Source: an uncultured Hellea sp.
Lineage (GTDB): Bacteria > Pseudomonadota > Alphaproteobacteria > Caulobacterales > Maricaulaceae
Direction of reading: 5' to 3'
DNA: 64,000 nucleotides
Assembly: GCA_938007935.1 (NCBI GenBank)
Contig: CALLMD010000002.1
Coordinates: forward strand, 1 to 64,000
In this document: positions 40,931-50,906 of the stretch, one piece after another
Position numbering within the stretch: the first letter of the stretch is position 1
How the letters are laid out: the number at the start of each line of letters is the position of its first letter
Made by a program: the position numbers and the translations under genes
Notes under the pieces: model-generated
What the model was told of the DNA's origin: nothing
The model's database searches: none
The model's input: only the letters and a program-made list of their open reading frames with translations

Positions 40931-42924
40931 TGCCTGTTAAAATCACGCCTTTTGATACAATATTAATCGCCAATCGCGGCGAAATTGCTTGCCGTATTAT
41001 CCGCACGGCGAAAACTATGGGGCTGAAAACAGTTGCGGTCTATTCGAACGCAGATGCCAATACCCCGCATGTAAAAATGGCGGATCAAGCTGTAAATATC
41101 GGCCCTGCTCCTGTGAATGAGAGTTATCTGCTTATAGAAAAAATCATAAATGCTGCAAAGGAAACTGGTGCACAAGCCATTCATCCAGGATACGGATTCC
41201 TCTCTGAAAATGCGGCCTTTGCCAAAGCATGCAAAAAACAAGGCCTGGTCTTCATAGGTCCTGAGCCAGAGGCCATTGACCTCATGGGTGACAAGGCCAA
41301 ATCTAAACGGCGCATGATAAAAGCAGGCGTACCATGCGTGCCGGGCTATCAAGACGAAAAACAAGACGACAAAACGCTTATTACCGAGAGTAAAAAAATA
41401 GGCTTCCCGATTATGGTCAAAGCCGCAGCCGGCGGCGGCGGGCGCGGGATGCGTTTCGTTAATGACCCCAAATCCCTGCCTGACGCGATTAAAGACGCAC
41501 GCTCCGAAGCTGCCAACGCCTTTGGCTCTGATGTACTTATTCTTGAAAAAGCCATACAGCAGCCCCGCCATGTTGAAATCCAAATCTTCGCTGACCGGGA
41601 TGGAAACACAATTCATCTTGGCGAACGCGATTGTTCGGTACAGCGGCGACATCAAAAAGTCTTAGAAGAAGCGCCTTGCCCAATCATGACCCCTAAACTT
41701 CGCGCTAAGATGGGCGCGGCAGCCGTTAAAGCGGCAAAAGATATTGGCTATATCGGGGCAGGCACAGTTGAATTCATGCTTGAAAGCTCAGGCGAATTTT
41801 ACTTCCTCGAAATGAACACGCGATTGCAGGTCGAGCACCCTGTGACCGAGATGCTTACGGGCCTTGACCTCGTTGCGCTTCAAATCCGGGTTGCGCGCGG
41901 CGAAGCCCTAGGGCTTAAACAAGAAGATATATCACTAACAGGCCATGCCATTGAGGCGCGTCTTTATGCTGAAGACCCTGCGCAAGATTTTCTACCCGCA
42001 ACGGGGGCGATACATCTTTGGGAACCTGCAATTGGCGACGGCATTAGAATTGATAGCGGCATAGAAACAGGCGGTAACGTCTCACCTTTTTACGATCCTA
42101 TGATTGCTAAAATCATTGCCCTTGGAGAAACGCGTGACGATGCTCGCCGCAAGTTAATTAGGGCCCTACAAGATACAACTATCTTTGGCCCCAAAACTAA
42201 TAAACGGTTTTTAGTTGACGCCCTCTCTCATCCCGTGTTTGCTACAGGTGAAGCGACAACAGCCTTTATCAATGAAAATTTTCCACAAAGCGCACTTGCG
42301 AATACAGGATTATCTCACACAGAAGCTATAACGGCAGCAATAACGCAATATATTTTATCGCGAAAAAGTAGTCTTGCTAACGCCCTGCCCATTCCTGGAG
42401 ATTTATTAAATTGGTCAAGTGCCACCAAAATTGGAACGCCTTATCAATTTGATGATTTAAACATAATTATTACCCCTCAACGTGGCCGTGTCTATACGGC
42501 CTCAATCAACGAAACAGATTATACGGTATCGCTCATTGAGCATGGTGAGAACTATATCGACCTGACAATAAATGACGAACGGATAAAGGCTAATTTTCAT
42601 AGCCTTGCGCCTAGTCAGTTGAGCCTCTCAATAGGCGCCAAGAGTTTGTCTCTAACAAACTCTCTCGCTCTGTTCCATCGCGCCGAAGACACGGCAGGCG
42701 CAGGAGCCGTATTGGCACCCATGCACGGGTCCTTGTTGGAAGTCTTTATCAAAAAGGGACAGGTTGTGACGAAAGGGACACGCCTTGCCATTTTAGAAGC
42801 CATGAAAATGCAGCATGAAATCCTGGCCGAAGTTGACGGCACTATCATGGATGTTCATGTAAAAGCTGGAACCCAAATTGCGGCAGATATGCTTATGATA
42901 GATATCAAAGAAGGCGAGACCTAA
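40930..42924 (+). CDS. atuF: Acyl-CoA carboxylase alpha subunit (biotin carboxylase + biotin carrier), AtuF-like
   Basis: A 664-aa biotin-dependent carboxylase subunit. Biotin carboxylase domain (about 8-455): ILIANRGEIACRIIRTA, HPGYGFLSENAAFA, the glycine-rich loop AAGGGGRGMR, EMNTRLQVEHPVTE. C-terminal biotinyl domain (about 595-664) with EAMKM, its Lys being biotinylated. ATG 40930 chosen because it overlaps the upstream stop and the family starts here; a frame start at 40918 would lie inside the previous gene. It forms the carboxylase with the beta subunit encoded two genes upstream. Confidence 0.92.
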   Translation: MPVKITPFDTILIANRGEIACRIIRTAKTMGLKTVAVYSNADANTPHVKMADQAVNIGPAPVNESYLLIEKIINAAKETGAQAIHPGYGFLSENAAFAKACKKQGLVFIGPEPEAIDLMGDKAKSKRRMIKAGVPCVPGYQDEKQDDKTLITESKKIGFPIMVKAAAGGGGRGMRFVNDPKSLPDAIKDARSEAANAFGSDVLILEKAIQQPRHVEIQIFADRDGNTIHLGERDCSVQRRHQKVLEEAPCPIMTPKLRAKMGAAAVKAAKDIGYIGAGTVEFMLESSGEFYFLEMNTRLQVEHPVTEMLTGLDLVALQIRVARGEALGLKQEDISLTGHAIEARLYAEDPAQDFLPATGAIHLWEPAIGDGIRIDSGIETGGNVSPFYDPMIAKIIALGETRDDARRKLIRALQDTTIFGPKTNKRFLVDALSHPVFATGEATTAFINENFPQSALANTGLSHTEAITAAITQYILSRKSSLANALPIPGDLLNWSSATKIGTPYQFDDLNIIITPQRGRVYTASINETDYTVSLIEHGENYIDLTINDERIKANFHSLAPSQLSLSIGAKSLSLTNSLALFHRAEDTAGAGAVLAPMHGSLLEVFIKKGQVVTKGTRLAILEAMKMQHEILAEVDGTIMDVHVKAGTQIAADMLMIDIKEGET

Positions 42925-42925
42925 C

Positions 42926-43732
42926 ATGCAAGAAGCCCATGATTTTCAAGAAGAATGCCATTCTGTAGCCGACCTCATAAAAAATCTATCAGATAAGGAC
43001 TATAACAAGGTAACCCAATTCAAGGATTGGACCATCTATGATATTATGGCTCACCTTCATCTCTGGAATATGGCGGCTGACTGGACCTTGAACGCACCCG
43101 AAAAATTCATGGCACTTATGGGAGATGTCATCAAAGTTTTCCAAGGCGGAAAAACCCATCAGGACTTGCAACGTGAATGGGCGGAACGCCAAGGCTTGGA
43201 CACGGGAACGAAACTCTTTGCGGCATGGAAAACAGGTTATCAAGACGTTGCTGATAAATATGCGGTCGCTGACCCTGAGGTACGAGTCAAATGGGGCGGA
43301 CCCGATATGTCGGCGAAATCCTGCATTATCGCCCGCCAGATGGAAACATGGGCCCATGCTCAGGCAATCTTTGACGTTTTAGGTAAAACCCGCATCAATG
43401 CCGACCGCATCAAAAACGTCGCCCATATTGGTGTCACGACTTATAGCTGGTCTTTCAAAGTCAAAGAATTGGAACCTATTCGCCCTAAACCCTACGTACG
43501 GCTAATAGCGCCGAGCGGGGCAGTATGGGAATGGAATGACCCGCAAACTAATAATAAAGTTGAAGGCCTTGCCGAAGAATTTTCTCAGGTCGTCACGCAA
43601 TGTAGAAACGTTCAAGATACGTCATTAGAAATGACAGGCGATGCCGCCAATAAATGGATGGAAATTGCACAATGTTTTGCAGGCAATCCTGAAACACCAC
43701 CTTCTAAAGGAAAGCGGCACATTCAAACTTAG
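42926..43732 (+). CDS. TIGR03084-like / DinB-fold metal-binding protein
   Basis: A 268-aa protein. The N-terminal four-helix DinB-like part has DWTIYDIMAHLHLWNMAADW, whose His residues match the metal-binding histidines of this fold; ARQMETWAHAQAI carries another His. It belongs with TIGR03084 proteins, related to mycothiol-dependent maleylpyruvate isomerase, which recur in Atu-like operons of Alphaproteobacteria. Reaction unknown. Starts one base after the carboxylase stop; ends overlapping the convergent dehydratase gene by 4 nt. Confidence 0.8.
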   Translation: MQEAHDFQEECHSVADLIKNLSDKDYNKVTQFKDWTIYDIMAHLHLWNMAADWTLNAPEKFMALMGDVIKVFQGGKTHQDLQREWAERQGLDTGTKLFAAWKTGYQDVADKYAVADPEVRVKWGGPDMSAKSCIIARQMETWAHAQAIFDVLGKTRINADRIKNVAHIGVTTYSWSFKVKELEPIRPKPYVRLIAPSGAVWEWNDPQTNNKVEGLAEEFSQVVTQCRNVQDTSLEMTGDAANKWMEIAQCFAGNPETPPSKGKRHIQT

Positions 43733-44706
43733 ATTAAGGTCTCATCTGCACGCTTCACGATTTCCGGATCAACATTACCTCCTGATAAAATAATACAAAT
43801 CGTTTGAAGTTCATTATCCTGCGCCAAAGCGCCGCCGAGAAGCGCCGCCATAGCCACAGCCCCGCCAGGTTCTAGCTGAACGCCAAGATCTCTTTTTGCA
43901 ATGGCCATTGCCTTCAGACATTGCTCATCAGTGACATCAAAAACGCCTGAGAGTGATTTCGAATTTATCGGCCACGTCATCTCGCCCGGTTGAGGTGTCA
44001 TAAGTGCATCACATAATGTGGCTGGGCTTGATATCAGCTTTACCCTCTTGCCAGATTTAAATGACATCTGATGATCGTTATAATGCTCAGGCTCCGCCCC
44101 GTAAATTTTGGTTTGCGGCGAAAGCTCATTCAACGCCAAACTGATACCCGCACATAATCCACCGCCACCCATACAAGAAATAAGCGCGTCAAATCTTACA
44201 CGGCTTTGCACAATCTCGAGCCCAACAGTTCCCTGCCCCGCAATTATATAAGGGTCGTCATAACTCGGCACGATAATGCGGCCTTTCTTCTGACTTATGC
44301 GCTGTGCTATCTCCTCGCGGGACTCCGTGGCGCGATCATAAAATATAATCTCTGCGCCATCATTTCGAACGCCCGCAACTTTCACAGCAGGCGCGTCCTC
44401 CGGCATAATAATGATAGCTGATAAACCCAGCTCTTTAGCAGCCCGCGATACGCCCTGTGCATGATTACCAGAGCTATAGGCCACAACACCTTTTGCGCGT
44501 TCAGCTTCATTCATAACAGATAGCCGATTATATCCGCCACGATATTTAAAAGCTCCAACTTTCTGATTACATTCGGGTTTAAACCAGACCGATTTACCTG
44601 TCATATCATCTATTTCATCTGAACGGATTAGTTCGGTCTTTACTGCATGACCTTCAAGCCGCTCAGCCGCTTTTACAACATCCATGTAAGTCGGTAGCAA
44701 CGTCAT
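43729..44706 (-). CDS. PLP-dependent threonine/serine dehydratase family protein
   Basis: A 325-aa fold-type II PLP enzyme. The PLP lysine lies in VGAFKYRGGYNRL (about residue 54), SSGNHAQGVS binds phosphate, and SCMGGGGLCAGI is the glycine loop. The enzyme deaminates Thr or Ser (or a hydroxy-amino acid). There is no ACT regulatory domain, so it resembles the catabolic type. It is inserted, in opposite orientation, between the Atu-like operon and an acyl-CoA ligase gene. Confidence 0.88.
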   Translation of the reverse strand: MTLLPTYMDVVKAAERLEGHAVKTELIRSDEIDDMTGKSVWFKPECNQKVGAFKYRGGYNRLSVMNEAERAKGVVAYSSGNHAQGVSRAAKELGLSAIIIMPEDAPAVKVAGVRNDGAEIIFYDRATESREEIAQRISQKKGRIIVPSYDDPYIIAGQGTVGLEIVQSRVRFDALISCMGGGGLCAGISLALNELSPQTKIYGAEPEHYNDHQMSFKSGKRVKLISSPATLCDALMTPQPGEMTWPINSKSLSGVFDVTDEQCLKAMAIAKRDLGVQLEPGGAVAMAALLGGALAQDNELQTICIILSGGNVDPEIVKRADETLI

Positions 44707-44799
44707 ATGAAACTCTTTGCATAAGGTTAGTTGACGCTCACCCTATTAGATGGAAATAGAGAGGCAAGAAAAACATATTAAATTACCCGGGAGAACGCC

Positions 44800-46425
44800 A
44801 TGCAAGGCCTCATGATGCAACAAGAGCTAATGATCAGCGATTTGATCGAGCATGCTGCAAAAGTACACAGTAACCGCGAAATCTACACGCTCAATGCAGA
44901 TATGAGCGAACACCGTTACTCATGGGCCGATTGTGCCGTTCGCACGCGTAAACTGGCAAATGCTTTACTTTCTGCAGGTATCAAAAAGGGTGACCGCGTT
45001 GCGACAATTGCCTGGAATAATTATCGCCATATTGAAATCTATTATGCTGTCTCTTCAATCGGCGCGATTGTTCACACTATCAATCCACGCCTAAAGCCTG
45101 AACAAATTGCATGGATGGTCAATCACGCCGAAGATACATTCCTCATTTTCGATACAACATTTGGTCCAATCATTGATGGCGTCTCGGCCATGTGCCCAAG
45201 CGTGAAAAAATGGATTTGTCTAACAGATAAAGCTGGCCTTCCAGACTATAAAACTGAAGTTCAAGATTATGAAAGTTTCATTGCAGATGCGAGCGAAACC
45301 ATTGAATGGCCGCGGTTTGATGAAAACACGGCCTGTACACTGTGCTACACATCTGGAACGACAGGCGACCCCAAAGGCGTTCTCTATTCGCACCGCTCAA
45401 CCATCCTGCACGCCATGGCGGGTTCATTTAATGATGTTATCGGCGCAGGATCTCGTGACGTTATTCTCGCCGTTGTGCCGATGTTCCATGTCTCAGCTTG
45501 GGGATTAGTTTACTCCGCCGCTATGGTGGGCGCAAAACTCGTCATGCCTGGTCCAGGTCTGGACGGCGCAAATATGTGTAAAATGATCAATCAAGAAAAG
45601 GTTACGCTGATGGCGGGTGTACCTACAGTATGGCTTGGCATTTATAACCATGCCAAAGCCAATGGAATTGATCTGCCAACAGTCAAGAAAGCGCTCGTTG
45701 GCGGCTCTGCACTTCCAGAGAGCTTGCTACGCGCTTATGAACAAGATCTTGGCATTCCAATGCAACAAGGCTGGGGCATGACGGAAACTTCGCCGCTAGG
45801 CTCCACATATGCCGCCCATCCAGATACAAACCTTGATGACTATGACAGCACCGTCTCAGATAAACTTTTAGCGGGGCGCCGTATTTTTGGTATCGATATG
45901 CGCATCGTTGATGATGAAGGAAATATCCTCCCGGAAGACGGTAAAGCAGAAGGCCATCTTCATGTGCGCGGGCCTTGGGTTTCAAGTGGATATTTCAAGG
46001 GTGCAGGTGCTGAGGCCTTTACAGATGATGGTTGGTTCGCGACTGGGGATGTAAGTAAACTCCACCCTACGGGATTCATGGAAATTACTGACCGCTCCAA
46101 AGATGTTATTAAATCTGGAGGCGAATGGGTTAGTTCCATTGACGTTGAAAATGCAGCCTCTGACCATCCGGATGTCGCCATGGCAGCCTGTATAGGTATC
46201 CGCCATGAAAAATGGCAAGAACGCCCTTTCCTCATTGTACAGCCAGTCCCAGGGAAATCACCCGATAAGGATGAAATCAAAAAATGCATTACAGCAAAAT
46301 GCGCAAAGTGGTGGCTACCGGATGAAATTGTTTTTCAAGACGAATTGCCTCTTGGCGCAACGGGGAAAATCCTCAAACGGGAATTAAAGGTCGTATATAA
46401 GGACCACTATACTAAAACGGGGTAA
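44800..46425 (+). CDS. Acyl-CoA ligase (long/medium-chain fatty acid--CoA ligase family)
   Basis: A 541-aa adenylate-forming enzyme. The AMP-binding P-loop is CYTSGTTGDPKGVLYSH (about 188-204), then GWGMTETSP (about 325-333), TGDVSKL, and the catalytic C-terminal GATGKILKRELK. GGGAGA lies 7 nt upstream of ATG 44800. It activates a free carboxylic acid to its CoA ester; as an AtuH-like member it would feed the cluster to its left. Ends close to the convergent MFS gene. Confidence 0.9.
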   Translation: MQGLMMQQELMISDLIEHAAKVHSNREIYTLNADMSEHRYSWADCAVRTRKLANALLSAGIKKGDRVATIAWNNYRHIEIYYAVSSIGAIVHTINPRLKPEQIAWMVNHAEDTFLIFDTTFGPIIDGVSAMCPSVKKWICLTDKAGLPDYKTEVQDYESFIADASETIEWPRFDENTACTLCYTSGTTGDPKGVLYSHRSTILHAMAGSFNDVIGAGSRDVILAVVPMFHVSAWGLVYSAAMVGAKLVMPGPGLDGANMCKMINQEKVTLMAGVPTVWLGIYNHAKANGIDLPTVKKALVGGSALPESLLRAYEQDLGIPMQQGWGMTETSPLGSTYAAHPDTNLDDYDSTVSDKLLAGRRIFGIDMRIVDDEGNILPEDGKAEGHLHVRGPWVSSGYFKGAGAEAFTDDGWFATGDVSKLHPTGFMEITDRSKDVIKSGGEWVSSIDVENAASDHPDVAMAACIGIRHEKWQERPFLIVQPVPGKSPDKDEIKKCITAKCAKWWLPDEIVFQDELPLGATGKILKRELKVVYKDHYTKTG

Positions 46426-46428
46426 GGT

Positions 46429-47694
46429 TTAAGCCTTACCCGCGCCAAGTTCAAAGAGCTTTCCTCTCTCTGTTATCAAAACAATGCAGAGCGATAAAAC
46501 ACCGAGTCCAATAAAACCAAGAACAATGGGCGATACGGTCCCATTGAACTGGCTTGAGACTAGGAAACCAAAACCGCTGGCAACCGTTGTTGTGGCAAAG
46601 CCATAAAGCGCGCTCGCTGTTCCCGCGATTTTGCCTTGGGGTTCCATCGCAATAGCCGAAAAATTAGCGCCCATCATTCCGAAACATCCAAAGGTCAATG
46701 CAAAAAGCGGTAGGAAAAAGATCAGCTTCTCACCCGCAATTTGTAAAACGGTGTAATTAGCAACTGACAATACAATAAAGGCAAACAAAACCGCATGGCT
46801 CATACGCCGCATGCCATATTTCTCAACCACACGGCTATTGATAAAATTAGCAAAAGCCAATGTGCCTGCAATCACGGCAAACCAGATCGCAAATCTGTTG
46901 CCTGCATGAAATACATCTTCAAATATCTGTTCTGCTGCCGCTATAAACGCAAAAAGCGCGCCATAAATGACGCCGCTGGCCGCCATATAACCTAATGTGA
47001 CACGCGTCGTCAGTACTTGACCAAACCCGCTTAAGGCTTTCGAAACGTTGAGCGCTTGTTGATCTTCTGCCTTAAGCGTTTCTGGTAGACGAAAATGAAC
47101 CCATGCTAGAATTATAAGTCCTGCTACGCCCAGCACGCCAAACATCCATTTCCAACCCGCCACCATCATAACACCTTGACCAACAGCTGGCGCAATAATT
47201 GGAATAATCATGAAGACAGTCATAACTAAAGACATAATTCGCGCCATGGCACGTCCTGCTGTTACGTCTCTCACAATTGAGACCGCCATAACGCGAATCC
47301 CGGATGCAAATATCCCTTGTAGAAAGCGAACGAGACATAGAACATAGAAGGAGCTCGTTGCCATACACATAAATCCAAAGACGACATAAGCTATAATACA
47401 AAGCCTTAGTAATGTGCGCCGCCCATAACGGTCTGTAATGGGACCAAAGAAAAGCTGCGGGACGCCAAACCCAATCATATATGAATATAAAAGCCATTGT
47501 TGCTGGTTGCCCGTGATCTGATAGTAATCCGCGATGATGCCCATGGCGGGCAGCATAATATCAATCGCAAACGCATTTAGCGCCATTAATGCCGCGACCA
47601 TGCAAACGAATTCCCACAACGGCATAGGCAGCTTAGATGTTGCAACCGTATTAATTTTGATATTTTTAGGCTTAGGACTCACCGCGACTCTCAC
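46429..47694 (-). CDS. MFS transporter, Bcr/CflA drug-resistance family
   Basis: A 421-aa membrane protein with twelve predicted helices. The start region MPLWEFVCMVAALMALNAFAIDIMLP, GFGVPQLFFGPITDRYGRR (motif A) and VRFLQGIFASG are typical of the Bcr/CflA subfamily of proton antiporters. The frame opens with GTG 47694; a later GTG or the ATG at residue 24 could be the real start. Substrate unknown. Confidence 0.88.
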   Translation of the reverse strand: MRVAVSPKPKNIKINTVATSKLPMPLWEFVCMVAALMALNAFAIDIMLPAMGIIADYYQITGNQQQWLLYSYMIGFGVPQLFFGPITDRYGRRTLLRLCIIAYVVFGFMCMATSSFYVLCLVRFLQGIFASGIRVMAVSIVRDVTAGRAMARIMSLVMTVFMIIPIIAPAVGQGVMMVAGWKWMFGVLGVAGLIILAWVHFRLPETLKAEDQQALNVSKALSGFGQVLTTRVTLGYMAASGVIYGALFAFIAAAEQIFEDVFHAGNRFAIWFAVIAGTLAFANFINSRVVEKYGMRRMSHAVLFAFIVLSVANYTVLQIAGEKLIFFLPLFALTFGCFGMMGANFSAIAMEPQGKIAGTASALYGFATTTVASGFGFLVSSQFNGTVSPIVLGFIGLGVLSLCIVLITERGKLFELGAGKA

Positions 47695-47747
47695 TTACAA
47701 GCGCTATGCGCTCCTGCCATCACTCGCGCAAACAAATTCGCCTACAA

Positions 47748-48122
47748 TTAGTGTTTAGTTTTAACAGCCGCAAACATTGCGAGCCAAGCGGGTAGTTGAA
47801 TACCGAATAAATTAACCGCTGCTATCAGATCAAAAGGCATGCCCCGCATAACGATCCATATCCAAATATGAAAAGCAGCATGCAGGCATGGCCAAAACGC
47901 GCCAAAGACAAGCGCCGTTTTATCTCGTTTTACAACGCCCCAGACAATAGCCAGACCGCTAGCGGAAAAAGCAAGGGCAGCATCTCTTATAAAGTGCAAA
48001 TTAAAAGGCCCCATCATAGACACACCGGGCGTGTTATCATACCAATATTGCGGCGCGAACCACATCTGTCCTGCCAACCCTAGAAAAAAGATTGCAGAGA
48101 TAATAAGGATAATCCGGTTCAT
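47748..48122 (-). CDS. Small four-helix membrane protein, hypothetical
   Basis: A 124-aa protein with about four hydrophobic helices (residues about 4-22, 50-65, 73-92, 98-118) and a FAPQYWYDNTPGVSM loop. It resembles DUF4345-like small membrane proteins, but I cannot be definite. It lies between MFS and nitroreductase genes on the same strand with short gaps. Confidence 0.65.
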   Translation of the reverse strand: MNRIILIISAIFFLGLAGQMWFAPQYWYDNTPGVSMMGPFNLHFIRDAALAFSASGLAIVWGVVKRDKTALVFGAFWPCLHAAFHIWIWIVMRGMPFDLIAAVNLFGIQLPAWLAMFAAVKTKH

Positions 48123-48131
48123 GTAGGCATC

Positions 48132-48806
48132 TTAATCAATGAAAGTACTAATTTCTAATAAATCCTTTTTGATAAGGGCATGCTTCGGGACTTTTGCGTC
48201 CACAGCAGGATAACCGACAACCATCAGAACAAATGGCTTCTCATTTTTCGGGCGTCCGCAAATATCGCGTAAAAAACCCATAGGCGCCGGTGTATGTGTG
48301 AGCGTCCCAAGTCCTGCACTATGCAAAGCTGTAATCAACATACCCGTCGCAAGCCCAACGGATTCTGTCACATAATAGTTCTTCTTATCCTGACCCGCTA
48401 TTTCCCCGCCGCGCTTTTGTGAGAAGACAGCGATCAACCAAGGCGCATGTTCAAGGAAGGGCTTACTTTCATCAGTACCAAGTGGCGCTAAAGCGTCTAA
48501 CCACTCTTGAGACGCTCTCTTATTATAAAATTCATTTTCTTCAGCTTCAGCTGCGAGACGTATCTTACGTTTTGTTTCCGGATCAGAGATAGCAACAAAG
48601 TGCCACGGCTGATGATTTGCCCCACTTGGCGCAGTCCCCGCAGCTTTAATGCATGTCTCTATAAGCTCTCGCGGAACAGGTTTATCCGAAAAATCACGAA
48701 TAGTCCGGCGCTTTAACAGCGTTTCCAAAACAACACTCGCGCGAGTTTGCATCTGCTCTTCTGAAAGCTCTTCATAGCCTAACAAAGGTACAAATTCAGC
48801 ATTCAT
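48132..48806 (-). CDS. Nitroreductase-family flavoprotein, iodotyrosine deiodinase-like
   Basis: A 224-aa FMN-binding nitroreductase fold protein: RRTIRDFSDKPVPREL near the N-terminus, GTAPSGANHQPWHFVAI, and a C-terminal GLGTLTHTPAPM with VVGYP. The SGANHQPW block and the EFYNKRASQEWLDAL lid are those of the iodotyrosine deiodinase/BluB-related branch. The substrate is unknown; halogenated phenols are possible. ATG 48806 was chosen for its family fit; an in-frame ATG at 48845 adds 13 residues. Confidence 0.85.
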   Translation of the reverse strand: MNAEFVPLLGYEELSEEQMQTRASVVLETLLKRRTIRDFSDKPVPRELIETCIKAAGTAPSGANHQPWHFVAISDPETKRKIRLAAEAEENEFYNKRASQEWLDALAPLGTDESKPFLEHAPWLIAVFSQKRGGEIAGQDKKNYYVTESVGLATGMLITALHSAGLGTLTHTPAPMGFLRDICGRPKNEKPFVLMVVGYPAVDAKVPKHALIKKDLLEISTFID

Positions 48807-48930
48807 ATTTTCATCATTCCTAACATTAAAATTGACACCCTTCATATTCTATATTGCCTTGAATGAAAGAAGAATAAGCGAAGACCAAAATACACAGTGA
48901 ACTATTTAGCAAGCTAGGCTAGTAGCACCT

Positions 48931-49833
48931 ATGGGATTTAAGGACTTTCTATTACTATTTACTGTTTGTTTTGTCTGGGGGTTAAACATCGTGATAACCC
49001 GCTGGGTCGTCTTTGATGCCGCAGTACCCCCAATATTCTTTGCAGCTATAAGATTCTTCGGCGTAGCGCTTATCCTTATCCCCTTTTTACGTCCGTTTCC
49101 AAAAGATATAAAAACGCTATTTCTTATATCCTTATTTATAGGGTCTGGGCATTTTGCTCTTCTATTCGTCGGGCTCGCCTATGCGGAAGCCTCGGCAGCA
49201 GCCGTTGTCAGTCAACTTGCCGTGCCCTTTTCCACATTAATGAGCATGGCGTTCTTAGGCGAAACCATTGGGTGGCGGCGAGGCATCGGAATTATGTTGG
49301 CTTTTGCAGGAGTATTGCTAATTGCTATCGACCCTAGCAGTTTCAGTATTTCTTTTGGACTTTTATATATCGCGGCCGCAGCCTTTATTGGCTCTGTAGG
49401 CGGCATTTTAATGAAGCGCATAAGCCCTATATCAGCCCTACAAATGCAAGCCTGGATTGGCCTGTTTTCATTTACCCCGCTCTTTGTTTTTTCGGGTCTT
49501 TTTGAGCAGGGCCAATGGAACACATATATAATAGGCGGCTGGCCCGTATGGATATCAACAATTTTTGCCGTGATCGGTGTGTCCGTTTTTGGACACGGTG
49601 CATTTTATCATCTCATCAAAAAATACGATATTTCTCTACTATCTCCCCTTACACTAATGACGCCGATATGGGGTGTCGTGCTCAGTATTGTTTTTTTGAA
49701 AGAGGCCATAACTGCCCAACTTATTTTGGGCTCTGTTATTTCTCTTGGCGGCGTCTTGGTTATCGCGTTGCGCAGAAATAAAACATTACCAGAGGCTGGA
49801 ATGGGTAAAAAACTTGGAAGCGGGGGCTCGTAA
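48931..49833 (+). CDS. EamA/DMT-superfamily transporter
   Basis: A 300-aa membrane protein with ten helices in two EamA repeats (about 1-140 and 150-285). FVWGLNIVITRW at the start and a C-terminal PIWGVVLSIVFLKEAI are typical. It probably exports an amino acid or metabolite; the specific substrate cannot be told. ATG 48931, divergent from the nitroreductase gene. Confidence 0.88.
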   Translation: MGFKDFLLLFTVCFVWGLNIVITRWVVFDAAVPPIFFAAIRFFGVALILIPFLRPFPKDIKTLFLISLFIGSGHFALLFVGLAYAEASAAAVVSQLAVPFSTLMSMAFLGETIGWRRGIGIMLAFAGVLLIAIDPSSFSISFGLLYIAAAAFIGSVGGILMKRISPISALQMQAWIGLFSFTPLFVFSGLFEQGQWNTYIIGGWPVWISTIFAVIGVSVFGHGAFYHLIKKYDISLLSPLTLMTPIWGVVLSIVFLKEAITAQLILGSVISLGGVLVIALRRNKTLPEAGMGKKLGSGGS

Positions 49834-49859
49834 GAATACTATCGCATCAATTTAGAAAT

Positions 49860-50906
49860 TTATATTTCGTTCCAATCCAAGATAACCTTACCGCTCTTTC
49901 CGGTTTCCATTAAGTCAAAGGCTTTTTGAAAATCACGAGCCGCAAATCGATGAGTTATCATAGGCGACACATCCAGCCCGCTATCAAGCAGTGCCAGCAT
50001 TTTATACCATGTCTCATACATCTGACGTCCATAAATACCCTTAAGAGTCAGAGCCTTTCCAACAAGCTTACCAAAATCAACGGGAAATGGTTTTGACGGT
50101 ATGCCTAGCATTGCAATGTTTCCACCCATTAACATCACATCAAGCATTTGATTAAAGGCTGGCTCTGCGCCGCTCATTTCCAGCCCGACATCAAAACCTT
50201 CATTCATGCCAATCTCAGCCATGACAGCTTTCAGGTCTTCATTCATGGGGTTAACCATGCGAGTACGCGGAGCAAGTTTTCGCGCGAATTCAAGTCGCCA
50301 GTCATTTATATCCGTCAATACAACTCGACGCGCTCCCGATTTTTCAGCAACTGCTGCCGCCATAATACCTATCGGCCCCGCGCCTGTAATAAGAACATCT
50401 TCGCCAACAAGATCAAATGCAAAAGCCGTATGCACAGCATTGCCCAAAGGATCCATGATGGCGGCAATCTCTAGCGGAAAATTATCTTTAAGCGGAATGA
50501 CGTTAAATTCGGGAAGCGCGAGGTACTGCGCATAGGCCCCAGGCAAATTGACTCCAATACCCTTTGTATCCGGATCCAAATGAAATTTACCCGCGCGCGC
50601 ATTGCGTGAGCGTCGACCAACAACATGGCCCTCTCCTGTGACGCGCTGTCCGACTTTAACGCGGGTCACAGTCGATCCAATCGCCGCAACAGTACCGCCA
50701 TATTCATGCCCTGTAATAAGCGGCACAGGTACATTTTTTTGGGCCCACTCATCCCATTTATAAATATGCATATCCGTCCCGCAAATTGCGGTACGCTCAA
50801 TTTTAATCAGCACTTCATTTGCGGCAATAGATGGGATTGGGACATCTTGAAGCCATAATCCTTTTTCAGCCTTGGCTTTTACAAGGGCTTTCATTGTTTC
50901 GGTCAT
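49860..50906 (-). CDS. tdh: L-threonine 3-dehydrogenase
   Basis: A 348-aa zinc alcohol dehydrogenase-type enzyme: the [14 protein letters not shown] region with the catalytic Zn Cys, GHEYGG, and the NAD-binding [20 protein letters not shown]. It oxidises threonine to 2-amino-3-ketobutyrate. It overlaps kbl by ATGA (50903-50906), the standard tdh/kbl pair in kbl-tdh order. The structural-Zn cysteines are less evident than in E. coli Tdh. Confidence 0.93.
   Translation of the reverse strand: MTETMKALVKAKAEKGLWLQDVPIPSIAANEVLIKIERTAICGTDMHIYKWDEWAQKNVPVPLITGHEYGGTVAAIGSTVTRVKVGQRVTGEGHVVGRRSRNARAGKFHLDPDTKGIGVNLPGAYAQYLALPEFNVIPLKDNFPLEIAAIMDPLGNAVHTAFAFDLVGEDVLITGAGPIGIMAAAVAEKSGARRVVLTDINDWRLEFARKLAPRTRMVNPMNEDLKAVMAEIGMNEGFDVGLEMSGAEPAFNQMLDVMLMGGNIAMLGIPSKPFPVDFGKLVGKALTLKGIYGRQMYETWYKMLALLDSGLDVSPMITHRFAARDFQKAFDLMETGKSGKVILDWNEI

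Noticed and set aside
40963-41655. 230-aa open frame antisense to the biotin carboxylase gene
   Set aside because: The sense strand carries a full biotin carboxylase domain; the antisense frame has no family support.
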